Shown: one piece after another, positions 1 to 11,550 of the stretch
Layout of the letters: every line of letters begins with the position of its first letter
Numbering within the stretch: position 1 is the first letter of the stretch
From: Ischnura elegans
Lineage: Eukaryota; Arthropoda; Insecta; Odonata; Coenagrionidae
Assembly (NCBI RefSeq): GCF_921293095.1
Contig: NC_060254.1
Coordinates: forward strand, 64,092,069-64,156,068
DNA length: 64,000 nt
Direction: 5' to 3'
Program-made: the position numbers and the translations under genes
Notes under the pieces: model-generated
Databases searched by the model: none
The model's input: only the letters and a program-made list of their open reading frames with translations
Told to the model about the DNA's origin: nothing

Positions 1-544
1 GCTGATCTGGGAGGGAAAAATAGAACTGTGTTGGGATCCGAAAACTTTTATAGGCGTTTAAAATAATATAGGTAGATGCATTTTGGAGAGGGTGGTTTCT
101 CAATGGCTCAATAATTCGAAAACAACCTACATCTTGACCATTATAATAATATTTTAGACTTGAATTCGATCATTTGTATGCTTATAGCTGAAAAAGCACT
201 AATTAAAATGAAATTTCTTTCGTTGATATGAGGATATCGATCGGCAGTAGATATTTTGTCTTTGTTCCAAACATATTAATTGTTTAACACTTAAAGATTT
301 AAAGAATTGACAATAATTGACTTTTAAAAATGCATAAGGGTACAATTTATTTTTCTTATATTACACTGAGGTTAAAGTTTTGATTTTTTAATAAAGGAAA
401 ATGCTTAGAAGAGTCTACTCAAAGGTATTTGAAAAATTCAAGAAAACCGAGCAAGTTTTAGTAAGTAATTATTACTATTTTTATCGTTATTGAAGTATTT
501 TACCGATTAAGGTAGATTTCTATGGAGTTTTTGAGAAGCATTCC
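1..544. other. AT-rich sequence without recognisable genes
   Basis: Long A and T runs and frequent stops in all frames. I see no coding signature, tRNA-like element or clear repeat boundary here. Confidence 0.6.
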
Positions 545-735
545 GGCAGCCTCCCCTTCTATTCAATTCATAAGCCTACGACCCCTCATTCTATCTAAAA
601 ATCCTATTATTTTCCTTCCTCTCCCTCGTTTACTTAACATTCTACCCTCTAACACCGTATTCAACATCCCCTCCCCGATAAGTACTAGCAATATCCATTT
701 CTTCCATCTCCTCCGTATTTCATCTAGAAGCTGAT
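545..735 (-). pseudogene. LINE C-terminal relic (endonuclease-reverse transcriptase type)
   Basis: On the minus strand an open stretch encodes a basic peptide containing GEGMLNTVLEGRM, then KRGRGRKIIGFLDRMRGRR. This matches the tail that follows the reverse transcriptase in many arthropod non-LTR elements (typically W-I-G-H-x-L-R, then a V-I/L-E-G-R/K motif, then R-G-R-x-R). The expected WIGH core reads WILL here, so the copy has drifted. No palm or finger motifs remain upstream, so this is a short fragment, not an active element. The complementary plus strand is strikingly pyrimidine-rich, which may explain some other CT-rich islands in the window. The motif match is seen in the translation; the family name is from memory. 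Confidence 0.5.
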
Positions 736-2003
736 TTTGGGTGGAACTAAACGATTTGACAAAGGGCCTCTGAGTATATCTTTTTCTATGTACCGGGAAT
801 AATGTGTTGTTAATAGCTGCGTATCTTTCCCAGAATAATGATTGCACCCCATTGCTAATTATCGTGGGCCTCTCAATGAAATAGTCAAAACAAGTTTTCA
901 TCAAAACTCAAAGTTTCCAGTTTGCCATTCTCAAAATATGAATGTGGCGTCATTCATAATGGTTTTTGCATTTTTTGTCAATTCCAACCGTTGTATAAAG
1001 AGCAGTTAGTATCATTAACACACTATTCGATTTTTGGCTTTCCATCTTGAATAAATCATTGATCATGACTTGGTTACAATCTTGTCCAAAGGACCCTCAG
1101 AAAACAATTTAAGCTGTAAAAAAGTCTCAAATTCATTACCCTGGTTTAAAATAAGAAATAAATGCAGTGCCCTATCATACCGTACCATCTTCATTGAACA
1201 AATCATGTAGAGAAAGATAGGTAAAAAGCACAATTTTACATAATTTTAGCTGTTCAGCTTTACCCTTCGGACGGTGTACAGGGAAGCAATAACCTACATT
1301 CCTCTTCACCTGCTCTTACGTTAATCTCAATGCCTCGGGTATTTCCTTGGCAAAAAATTAATCCCAAAAAAATTCTTAACATTCACAAATTTTGATGATT
1401 ACACACTTTAAATAATTATTAAATCGAAAGCAATAATGAGTATAAGAGTTGTGCATGAATGATCCCCAAATAATATCCATTCAGCGGGTGGTTGGAAGGC
1501 CGAGGCGACTAGCATATACACTGTATATTATACAGTGTATATGCCGCAACCGTACCAACTCCCACCCTCAAGTTACTGTACCAATCCACTTTAAAAGTTT
1601 TCTTGATCGATAATTTTACTAGCAAAATATGTTCTTGAACGTAAAAATATGAATATTAAAATTTTTACTCAAGTGTCTGGAAACCTTTTTGGAAACCTAA
1701 TATTGTGCATCCTGGGCATGTAGCTTTCTCGCTCATAAGTGAAGTAAATTAAGAGAGATTTTTGTGGTGTCAACCTCAAGATCAAATTTTTAAAAGTGTA
1801 AACGAAGAGCGCAGTAAAGTAGTTTCAGTCACCAAGATCATTATATACATAAGCAATATTCCTTAAGAGTTATGTTTTTATATCCATTCCAAATATCTTA
1901 GGAAATCAGAAAAATCTGAAAACTTAAGAAAAAAAAATTTTCATTAATTTTATTAAATACAAATAATATTTTTAGCAATGGTTTTACCATAATTAATGTT
2001 ACA
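736..2003. other. AT-rich intergenic sequence
   Basis: No gene or element with recognisable ends apart from the 33-nt palindrome at 1512-1544, listed separately. Confidence 0.5.
1512..1544. repeat. perfect 33-nt inverted repeat (15-nt arms, 3-nt loop)
   Basis: The arm GCATATACACTGTAT is followed by ATT and then its exact reverse complement. The palindrome sits in unique-looking sequence and is not flanked by a TTAA or an obvious target duplication. It could be a cruciform-prone site or the footprint of a small transposon with ACAGTGTA-type ends. Confidence 0.7.
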
Positions 2004-2024
2004 GGAGAGCAGAGAGAGAGAGAT
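2004..2024. repeat. short AG-rich microsatellite
   Basis: A run of GAGAGCAGAGAGAGAGAGAT just upstream of the tandem duplication at 2040-2395. Confidence 0.6.
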
Positions 2025-2039
2025 AGTAGAAGTGCCTTA

Positions 2040-2395
2040 GATGATTCAACAGATCATTAATAAAAAGCGAAAGCACTGCCATAATTTGCTATATTTCTGC
2101 ATTTAGGGCTTTACTTTGATCAGTGCATTTATTTAGAGCCGAGGAAAGGAACGAAATTGAAGATAAATTTTCCTGAACGTAAAAACTTTCCGCCAACTGA
2201 CTGTCCCCATGGCAATCAAAGAATATGCAACATATGATTAATCAAAAGATAAAGTTTGTTATACATCTGCAAATAGGGTGATACTTTGGTCAGTGTATTT
2301 TTTTAGAGCCCAGGAAGGAACGAAATTGATGATATTTTTTTCTAAATGTAAAAACTTTTAGCCAATTTCCTACTCCTAAGGCAATCAAACCAACT
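2040..2395. repeat. diverged tandem duplication, period about 170 bp
   Basis: Two head-to-tail units share the same order of short blocks: a CATTTAGGG/CAAATAGGG segment, ACTTTG then TCAGTG, TTTAGAGCC, GGAACGAAATTGA, AACGTAAAAAC/AATGTAAAAAC, and GGCAATCAAA. The GGAACGAAATTGA blocks lie about 169 bases apart. The units differ by many substitutions and small gaps, so the duplication is old. Nothing in it looks coding. Confidence 0.65.
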
Positions 2396-2399
2396 TTCT

Positions 2400-3990
2400 C
2401 TAACTTCCCCCACCCTTGACGACCGTCGCTATTTCATAGCTGTAGTGAAAGTACCTTGTGCAGTAATTTGTGGGAGTAAGGGAAAGGATGAGCGCAGGAA
2501 GTTAGTTGATGGGTAATTGGGGAGAGAAATAGCCCTTTAGCATGGACGTCAGACGAGGGAGATTCGCAATTCCCTCCGCTTGCAACACGATTTTTAATAC
2601 TCTTGCTTCAAAGACATCTTTCACAGCCCAGCGTCACAAGAGTCTCATGACCAATATGCAGTCAACTCAAAGACTCTATCTTGCTTAGTCTTTCCATAAT
2701 ATGTGACCTCACAGGAACTACTCTTGATTTTTTAAATCGAAAGATGCGGATAGATTTAGTACTTTCGCGGCGAATAGACTGTATGAAGAGTTCTCGGGAT
2801 CGCCACCGGGTCAGGAACTGCATTACTGTCGACGTTTAGATGTCCGACTCGGCCATCGTCGTCAGAGCTGTCAGAGTCGAGCAAGAATTTTCCTTTCGTA
2901 TAGACCACCAGAGTGACTATTTACGCTAAAGATGTAGTTGCATCAATGGGGAACTTGCATTATTCCTTTTATTTAATGGGCGGACAGAAATTTTTTTTTC
3001 AATTAAAAAAAGAAAACTGTGCGTAAATATGAGTTTTCATCCACGAGATATTGAATGCTAAATATTGGGAACTTTTAAAGCACGTAAAAACTCCCCCCAC
3101 CTTTCTAAGTCATGCCTGAAGAATTCCTGATGACGTCATCTGTACTTAAGCATTGCCCAAAGCAGTCCATCACTGGGTTAAGAGCGCACCAACACGAGTA
3201 ATTAAACGGTGACTGCTCAACGCAAAAGTGAGTTCACGTCTAATTTTTAAAAAAGAATGTAATCATTTAATAGTATTACGTTTATTATTCACGTCAATAA
3301 TGAAAAATATGCAGGTAAGATAGAAACCCAACTCCATACGTTCACCCAACTCTCCAGCGAGAACAGTTTGAGGTATAAAGTGTAGTTTAAGACCTGGCTA
3401 TACCAAGGTGACTAATAAACTATTTATTAATTTACCTTATAAACACAAAAAGGAGAAACCTATACATCAGAATCGTTCCCAGATATCTGGGAGATATTTC
3501 GAAGAAAATAATGGGATTCATCTATGAAGATTATGAACGCTAATACTCAAACGTATTCAAATTATGCCATTAGCCTTACAGAATCAAGAACAGAAATATA
3601 CCTTACGAGCGGAACATGTCGATCCTAAATTTTTACAATTGAAGTCATTATGTCTCTATTTATTACTACCATGGATACTTTTTTCCTATTTTCCCCTCAA
3701 AAAGTAGCGCATTATATCGCAATCTTAGAATATATACTTTATTAAACGCCTGCTGAAATGATTATGACAACCCATGACGTAAATATTAATGTTCAAAAGA
3801 ATATTTAATGATGGTGAATATTACTTAGCAAGTGTTCTTGGATATTTTACTGGAGTAAATGCTATGTATAAATAAGCTTTCCTTTATTGTATCCAAATTA
3901 CCTCTAATTGCAAGAATGTTTTCAGAAGTAAACAGAACAGCAAATACATGTATGTAATTTTTTGCTACCTTCACGTATCGTTCTTCAGTG
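2400..3990. other. unassigned intergenic sequence
   Basis: Mixed composition, with a slightly GC-richer patch around 2400-2930. No ORF of note, no tRNA-like element and no repeat ends that I can close. Confidence 0.5.
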
Positions 3991-4980
3991 TTTTATTTCA
4001 TTTTGAAATGTCTGAGGAAGTACTGAGCCCAGTGGAAATTCCGTAAACGATGTCAACAAAAACCCCTGGTTTGCAGAGAAAACTCGCCCAGTAAACCAAG
4101 AAAACTCGTTTGATCGTTTGCAATAGCCAATTTGCGACCACGGAGGAAGCTGATACGGACCTAATATACTTTAGTGGGTTGCTTAAAAGGAAGTAAACCG
4201 TCCAATGTCTGTCTGTCCCGCTTCCAAGAGACACTGACCTTCGCAATAACGAAGGGATGACCATTCTCGTACCTAATTCAACCCCTTTCCTTCTAGACTG
4301 CATCTCAAACTGCAGCATAAACGTCTCTTATATCCTCACCTACTTTCAAAGTCGTCACTTGGGCGTTAGTGCGCAGACTCGCGCACATCTCACGTACGCC
4401 ATATGGCGCGGGTACGGTACGTTTATTGCCGGCTGTTCTGCCTTCTTCTCTAGCCCCTCTCACGATAATCCAACCTAAAGTCAGGGACGTAGATGTTTCG
4501 AGCCGGGACAGGAGGAAGATAGTTCTTCGTTGAAGGCCGTAATGGATACTACGTGGACTGAGGACTGGACACAGTAAGAAACATCCTACCGGTGGAAACA
4601 CGAGGGAATTGGAAGTAGTGTTGCCACGGTTACGGTGGGACATGGTGAGCTCCGAAACTACGGCACTTTGCACAAGAGATGGGAGGAGGGAGGGGTTAGG
4701 ACAAAAACAAGGGCTGAATCATTATACGAGTTAGCTGCTTCGAGAATCGGTTTTGTTAACCCGCTGCTCGTTGTACATACTATCGTGTAACGCGGCTTTC
4801 CTTGGTAGGAACGTCCCCTGACTTGTATGTGCCCCTTTTCGCCTGAGGGACAGCTGTACAGTGCATGTCCTTCTTGTACCATTACTTCGACATACTTGGC
4901 TTTAATACCACGGTGCAAGGTTGCACTAATAGGACTGAAGGCGCTGTAAGTGATAATCATGCCAACACGCATAAGTCATG
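3991..4980. other. unidentified block of raised GC
   Basis: For about 1 kb the composition is visibly more GC- and CpG-rich than its surroundings, with a 12-bp palindrome CGCCATATGGCG near 4400. Several overlapping ORFs of 73-122 codons occur on both strands, as expected when stops become rarer, and none resembles a known family. It may be a solo repeat, an ancient insertion or a promoter-like island. Confidence 0.4.
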
Positions 4981-5701
4981 CTCCAAATAAGGCAATGAAT
5001 CTCATTATCACGAAAAAGATTACTGATCTACATTTGATACATGAAATTATTTTTAGGATAAATTCGGGGTAGAAATGGATAAGCATAATAACGAAAAGAC
5101 CTTAATGTATAAAGGTACTGATTCGCAGACTTTAACGTAGTAAGTGTTGTCATAATTAATGACTCTAAGGAATAACGTATTAAAAAACACATATCAGATT
5201 TATGTATGCCCGAAGTATATCCTACCTTATGTTTATGTGTCGGGTAATATAATATGAATTTAGTGGCTTAGAGATCCTTGTTATAAAAGTGTACAATTAA
5301 TTTCCAGCAAACCTGCGCTAAGTTCCGTTCTACATACTTTTTTGATAGTAATATATCCCCTATATTTAGGTTTATTTTAATCTCTGTGATTAAAAGTACT
5401 CGAAGTCCTTTATTGAAATTTAATTGTACTCATGAGCAATCACTCATTTACGTCTTATCTGAAGCATATGTGCAATATCTTCATTATGTTGCTTTTTGAT
5501 GAAAGTTTTCATGTCCCTTAAATCGTTTATAAATGGTGCCGACTTAATCTCTCATGCTCGTCACCTCATTTTTTTGTAAGGTTAACATTACTTCTCTTCT
5601 TTTACTAACCAATAGATAGGGGTAAATACTTTAACTAATATCTCCTCCGTATCATAGTTTTTCACATAAATAGTTATGTTTGTTTAGCTCTTGCCCTCGT
5701 T
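4981..5701. other. AT-rich intergenic sequence
   Basis: No recognisable feature before the TTAA at 5702. Confidence 0.5.
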
Positions 5702-5722
5702 TTAACTATAGAACTACCAATG

Positions 5723-5737
5723 GAGTCATTTTGACTC
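5723..5737. repeat. subterminal palindrome of element A, left copy 1
   Basis: GAGTCA-TTT-TGACTC, 17 bp inside the left TTAA. The same sequence recurs at 5898-5912 and, inverted, at 9108-9122. Probably a transposase-binding or end-recognition repeat (inference). Confidence 0.75.
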
Positions 5738-5897
5738 AGCCCTGTTTTTGTTTCTCAGCCCTGACTAATATTTTCCGAATTCCGGCCTGAAATTCCGCGA
5801 CTTATATTCATTTTTGACACACAATAAGGCTTTGCGTTAAAAATAATTTCAGAAAAAAAGGACAAAGTTGTCAAAATTTACCTTAGACTACCAAAGA

Positions 5898-5912
5898 GAG
5901 TCATTTTGACTC
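5898..5912. repeat. subterminal palindrome of element A, left copy 2
   Basis: An exact second copy of the 15-mer at 5723-5737, preceded by a similar ACTACCAA block, so the left end holds a duplicated end module about 175 bp apart. Confidence 0.75.
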
Positions 5913-6626
5913 CTTTCTTTATTTAATCAGTCTTTTTGCCAAGTTGTAATAATTATTTGTTCAAGTTTTTCTTTCTTCTATGTTAATAATCAATTTAAAA
6001 CAGTTGATTGTTTAAATCTATAAATATTACACTTTTTGGCGTCTTCGAATGCATTTCTAATTTTAAGGGTTCATGTTTGGAACTGCAAACCATGTGAATG
6101 TTCTGATATTATTTTACCTCGCGGAATGAAACATATGAAACATTTTAAAATTCCTCTGTTAGGAAGCCGTCGTATGTGTTTTCCTTTCCCCCTCTCTTCT
6201 CGCCACCCGTCAGTCTCGATGCAGGGCAATACTGTCTATCATGATCCATTGTTTCAGCCTCGACTACGTGGCAGTTGATTTTCAAACCTGAGAAAGTAAC
6301 TTTGTATCATTCCATTGATATGCTGACGCATCAGAAAAATAAATCAGCTATGAGAAATGAATTTACTGTCCTAGCGTGTTTGGCCCTGCCAGGGGTGGCT
6401 GCCACACGCCGATCAGAACAACCATGCTCTGCCCTTTGCAATATTGAGCCCAGTGAACTATGGAGTGAACAGGAAAACTCTTGTGAAGTACGGCCTTCAT
6501 TTTTTCCTGACTCGCAGTGTGGCTAGAAAGAGGTAGTCTAAAGTTTGCAGAAATATTTTCTATTTTGCATTCTATACTGGCGGATGAATCGGATTGCCAA
6601 GCGGAAGAAGCACACACGAATTGGGC

Positions 6627-6995
6627 ACACATTGAATGGCGAAGCAATTGTAAATGTCCTCATCTTTGTATTATATAGTAAACTTACACGTACAAATTGT
6701 ATTCATCTATGTAATTTCACTACTCTTTCAAGTTATTAAAAACATAACACTATGATTTATAAATTAAATTGAATGCAAAATTATCGTTAATCCAAAAAGA
6801 TCATTTTATTTCAATTGCACTCACATTGCATAGCGGAGCAAATGTAAACTTCCTCATATTTATATCATAGTAAACCAACACGTACAAATTAAATTTATCT
6901 GTCAATTTACCACAAGTTCACATAATCAACAGCATAACACTCTGATGCATAATTTAAATAGGATGTGTAATTCACTTAATTCCAAAAAAAGACAT
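6627..6995. repeat. diverged tandem duplication inside element A
   Basis: Two units of about 180-190 bp begin near CACATTG and share CGAAGCAA/CGGAGCAA, AATGT then CTCAT, ACACGTACAAATT, ATAACACT, and a final run TCCAAAAA. Divergence is substantial. It lies in the 5' non-coding part of the transposon. Confidence 0.65.
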
Positions 6996-7230
6996 CCAAC
7001 ATGACCATGAAAGGTAATGAACATTTAAATTCAAACCTAAACCTCACTTGCGAACGATTGACGATGGTCGCAACGTCAAGTGATGTGTGGACGAAGAGAT
7101 GCTTTCGATCGAGAGCCGGAAAACTTTCGAACGTAGCGTTACACAATCGCTACTTCAATGCTGTTGATCTAAACACCACGGGGAACCGGATCTTTACTTG
7201 CGAACGTAAAGTTACACAATTGGGCCCCCT

Positions 7231-8735
7231 GACGATAACGAAGACCTTATTCCTCAAAACATATCTAGTGAGCCTGAGGATTCAAACGAAACCAGTTCCG
7301 AAGGTAAGCAGTTATTTACACTTACCGTTATTTTACAGTTATTCCCCTTTCATACGCGGTGTCAAAGGAATGATACAATGCGCAACAATACATTTTTTCC
7401 GGATGTTGCAAGCTTATCAACCCGGGATCACGCTCGTACTGCGTTGGTGCCTCAGTAATATCATCCAGACCGTTTACAAAATGACGCTAAATTTCATCTT
7501 CATCAAATGACTGTGGTGGAGAAGACGATGGAGGAAATACAAACACAGTTGGCGATGATGACTCTCCAGGAACGTTTGTGTCAGCTGACGAGATACGATG
7601 GAATTCGCATATGCTTGGAGAATACTGACCTGGTTGGCGTGCTAACCAAAACACTTAGAGAAGCGCGTGGACCTACAGGAAACGCGAGAAGAAATAAAGC
7701 TAGTTATAGTCCTTTGAGTGCATGGTGATTTTTTATCGACTCATATATACTGACTCACATAAAGCGATGTACAGTTATGGAAGCACGCAGGCAAAGTGAT
7801 GAAGATTTTACTCTTTCCGATGAGGAGCTAGATGCATGTAGAGCCATGTTTTACGTTCGCATAATATTAGGTACGCATGATGGCTCTATTATATTGAGTA
7901 TTCGCTCAAACGCCTGGGGAATACCACTTTGTAAAACGGCGATATCTAGGAACCGTTTTGTAGACATTTTGCATTATCTAAGTTTTGATGAGGAGTCTAG
8001 TTGATCCCAGCGGCTCAAAAATGACAAATTTTGACTCTCTTTTCAATAGTGTGGCATAGATTTACTGATAATTGCATTGATTTTTACAAACATGCTCCGT
8101 ACGTTACGGTTGATGAACAACTTTCCCCAGGAAGACTAGGTGTTCTTTCACTCAGTTCATTCCTTCTAAGCCGGGAAAATACGGCCTTGAATACTGGCTA
8201 GCTGTTGACAAGGATGGCAAATATCTTGCTAATGGCTTCCCTTTCATGGAAATAGATAATAAACGTCCTGTAGATTGCTGTTTAGCTGACCACGTAGTAC
8301 GGAAATTAATTCAAATTAGCCCTTTCCGAAAAATGGGGGAAATGTTACCGTAGACAATTACTTAGCTTCAGACAAACTCACCGGAGAGCAAAAATGCCAG
8401 GGTACTAGCATTGTGGGAACGATAAATAAAAAAGTAGAAAGATACCAAAAGAGAATAAAAAATAGTCGGCGATGACCTATACACTCGTTGGAAAATACTT
8501 CCGACTAAGCAGGCATAAATTCATGGATCGTGTACAAGGAAACTACCTCCGAAAACATTTCAATTTCAGGAAAAAATCTTGGAGTGCCTAATGCCGCATT
8601 TTCTTCTGACGTGGTTCTACAAACAAAATTTTGTCATGCAAAAAAAATTCATAAAAATAGATCAGTCGGAAATTGTATGACCTGCCAAAAATCTTTGCGT
8701 GGACAGCTGCCGTTAATGAATGGCGATGCTTGAAC
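7231..8735 (+). pseudogene. piggyBac transposase pseudogene (element A)
   Basis: The relic can be followed through several frames. An acidic N-terminus near 7231-7303 (DDNEDLIPQN...) is followed by a donor-like GTAAGC at 7304. At 7507-7728 a segment contains GPTGNARR and YSPLSAW. At 7777-8004 a 75-codon stretch holds the piggyBac-like block TLSDEELDACRAMFYVRIILG, then WGIPL, SRNRFVDILHYLSFD. It continues after a stop with SQRLKNDKF and TVDEQL (8103-8123), then KYGLEYWLAVDKDGKYL, and VDNYLASDKLTG near 8346-8387, which is the DN-x-x-(T/A)S catalytic motif, still with Asp. The final part has C-HAKKIHKNRSVGNCMTC, resembling the Cys-rich C-terminal domain. Stops, frameshifts and an apparent deletion before the C-terminus (no GVDxxDQ motif found) make it non-functional. 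Similarity is to the PGBD4-like group. Confidence 0.85.
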
Positions 8736-9107
8736 TTTGTATAACCTAGGCAAATGTGTAAATTACTAACTGTGATATTTAGTTTTATTTACTGTTACTA
8801 TTTAATTTAATTGTTTTCCCATCTTCGATGTAGCCCATTTAATATTTTGATCATTCAAACTTGATAATAAAATATGGTGAGAATGTTATATTTGCTCTTT
8901 TATCCAATAACTAAGTAAAATTCCATTTAAAAAAAACATAACAGGAAATAAAAAATAATTTCAAAGCAATACTGTCAAATTTCTCATTAAAAAAATCTTT
9001 CTGCTAAAAACACGTGTGAAAAATTGTAATAATTAACAAAAAGGATGAAATAAAAAATGCATCAATAAAAGCAGAAATAATCTGCAAAAATAACAAATAA
9101 TGGGTAG

Positions 9108-9122
9108 GAGTCAAAATGACTC
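9108..9122. repeat. subterminal palindrome of element A, right copy
   Basis: GAGTCA-AAA-TGACTC is the reverse complement of the left 15-mers and lies 27 bp inside the right TTAA. Confidence 0.75.
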
Positions 9123-9153
9123 CATTTATGTAGTCCGTTATTCCTAGTGTTAA

Positions 9154-10745
9154 GTTAGGTATTAAATAAATCATTAACTATATGGACTGATATTGGCTAT
9201 TGAGAGTCACTTACTTGTATATTTTTATTTCAATGTTGCTATAGGTATTTATTTGTTTCATTGGTGGCTAATTCATAACTATAAAACCTCTATCAACTCT
9301 TATCATCTATCATCACTTACAGGTAAACTGCTTTAGGCAGGGAACTTGAAAAATTGAATTTATTATCCTTTTAAAGACTTTTCTATATTGATTCTTTAGC
9401 ATCTTGCGAAAAAACATTTTGAGAAAATTTTGTTTTGTAGTTTTATCACCCTAACTTAGCAAAATTTAAACTTGAGGTAGAATTCTTGATGTTATTGTCT
9501 AGGTGCATATTTTTGACCAGCCTTTCATTATGAAATTGGTGAAAATATTTTTAGATAATTATGGGACCTTTTAGCGTTTTTATATTTAACTTTATTTCAT
9601 GATAAAATAGCAAATAATATATATTTCGCTAAATTTTAAATTAGTTCCCTCTATTTAAAAACCTTTTTCAATAGCAACAAGAGTGACTGCACCCGCTTTT
9701 AAATTAACTTCGGACTTCATATGGTTAATTGTAGGTAAGAAATCCGTGATAGAATACACATAAGTGTGGCGTAAGTGCATGGAATTTTTTTGAGGATATC
9801 AGATAAGTTTCTATCTAGCGCTAGTTGTGTCTTATATTATATTCACACAGTGAAAATAATCTTTCTCTTGGTTTATCGGTTTCAATGACCTACGTCAAAG
9901 ATGTCATTCTTATTACAGCGGTGATATGTCCTCAGATTATAGAATGGTTAAACTAACTATGCCTAAGAGAAGATGAGCTTGGAAACTGTGGGAAATTAAA
10001 AGCCTAAATGAGAAATTGCGAGTAGTTCAAAGACTGGCTAGAGTAAACTTTGATGCTAATATGATTTTCATGTCGTCTGCTTCATCATTTTGATTGCGTC
10101 AAGCATTGAATGCACCTAAGTACTGTGAGCCGGTCTTGTAGGTAATCTATTATGATGCAGTATCGGGGATGCTGTTTCATAGAATCAATCTTCATTTATT
10201 TGATACTTAAGGCTGATTGTTATGCCCATTATCAGATTAAAGTGGAACGCATTATACTTTTAAAAAATAATTTATTCCTAGATTATTTCACTGCCATAGT
10301 TTTATGGTTACTATGCGATGATTTGTCATTTGCTAATTCGTTATAATCATTTATTTTCCTGAAATCTTATGGTATAAAGTCTGTCATAGTCAATGGTATC
10401 ATACGTTTTTACCCACATAACCCTCGTATGATTACTAAGTATAATAATTTGCTCTTAGAAAATTTTACATTAACAATTATAATCTTATAAAATGATCTTT
10501 TTTATTTCTTGAGCATAGGAAATATCATTCACCGTTATTAAACTTGAAAATTCAGGCTGAGAAACTATTAAAATTTGAGCACTTTGGTAATATATCTTAA
10601 TAATCTTCTCTCCAAGATTTAATACAAAATCATTCGTGTATCTTCTTTGTTTTTTCTCGCATTTTATAGCCAGAGCAAAATTCTTTTGTAAATTTGGCGC
10701 AGAAAAATGAGATAATTTAACAAACACATTTTAATTTAACAAGTG
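9154..10745. other. AT-rich intergenic sequence
   Basis: Low complexity and stop-dense. The few ORFs are AT-rich chance frames. Nothing recognised. Confidence 0.5.
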
Positions 10746-10754
10746 TAAATTTAA

Positions 10755-11065
10755 TTTTGCAAGTTCAATATAACTTTCAATTAACAAAAAAGAGAGGTGA
10801 ATTAATGTCATACGTGGAGTGTGCATTGTGAGACCTGGGCCTCGCATATTGGGGCATCAATAAAAATAATTTGAGATGAAACAAATCTGAAAGAACAAAT
10901 CTGAAAGATAAGTTCAATATAATATTGAATTAACAATAAGGAGAGGTGAAATTATTTCATGTTGGGAGTGTACATTGTCTAACCTATAGTTCATAAAAAT
11001 GGCTGGAAGCTTGCATATTGGGACATCGATAAAAATAAGCCGGGACGAGGGAAAAAATGAAAGAT
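10755..11065. repeat. diverged tandem duplication, period about 150 bp
   Basis: Two units begin AAGTTCAATATAA and share TTGAATTAACAA/TTCAATTAACAA, GAGAGGTGAA, GGAGTGT(G/A)CATTGT, GCATATTGGG(G/A)CATC, ATAAAAATAA and a GA-rich end. The second unit carries an extra ~20 bp. No coding signal. Confidence 0.65.
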
Positions 11066-11219
11066 AAGGCCAGTATTAGGGTGCCACAGTGTCATCATGG
11101 GAAAGAAGATGAGGACGAAATGAAGCGGGGAATGACATGTACCATGTAAGAAGTCAGCTTCGACTAGGAAATGAATCGGGGGAATCGGCCTCCATGCTGA
11201 AGCAACAAATTAAGCCGTA

Positions 11220-11550
11220 GGACAAACGAATGAGGACCATGTCCTTGGGGGGGTTGTGTACTGCAATGTGTTCGTGCTGTGTAGTGGTTGGGGGAGGACG
11301 GGAAGAGAAGGAGAACGTGGGGGAGGGACGACGCCTAAATAATGACCAGATCTCCAAGCTCGCTTCGTTCCCACAATCCCCATCCAAACATTCTCCTCTT
11401 TTCTTAACGTCCTTCCAAAAAACTCCTCTCCGTATTTCTCTCCGCGACGATGTCACCGCAATATCCTCCCTCCATTCTACCTCTCCTCCTCCACAGAGCT
11501 TGCTTCTCTTCCACCCTTCCCCCATAATTATATATATACTTATATATATG
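11220..11550. other. strand-asymmetric G-rich then CT-rich island
   Basis: A G-rich stretch (11245-11330) gives way to polypyrimidine sequence ending in AT microsatellite-like DNA (11526-11550). ORFs of 120 codons on both strands come from composition. It directly precedes a Penelope-like tail and may be part of that element. Confidence 0.4.

Larger units (their letters stand above)
5702..9153 (+). mobile_element. piggyBac-type transposon A, degenerate, complete ends
   Basis: TTAA target copies lie at 5702-5705 and 9150-9153 and enclose 3,444 bp. The ends are related: the left begins CTATAGAACTACC, and the right, read inward, begins CACTAGGAATAACGGACTAC. Both continue into the interrupted palindrome GAGTCATTTTGACTC (5723-5737 and 9108-9122 in opposite orientation), and a further copy lies at 5898-5912. 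TTAA duplication is the hallmark of piggyBac, and the interior carries a piggyBac transposase relic on the plus strand. A diverged tandem duplication (6627-6995) lies between the left end and the transposase. The broken frame shows it is no longer autonomous. Confidence 0.85.

Noticed and set aside
4257..4972. Overlapping ORFs of 73-122 codons
   Set aside because: Open frames on both strands in a block of raised GC, without recognisable motifs or coherent codon use.
6036..6526. 80- and 83-codon ORFs in the left part of piggyBac element A
   Set aside because: No similarity to transposase blocks, which all lie further right; they are in the 5' non-coding segment.
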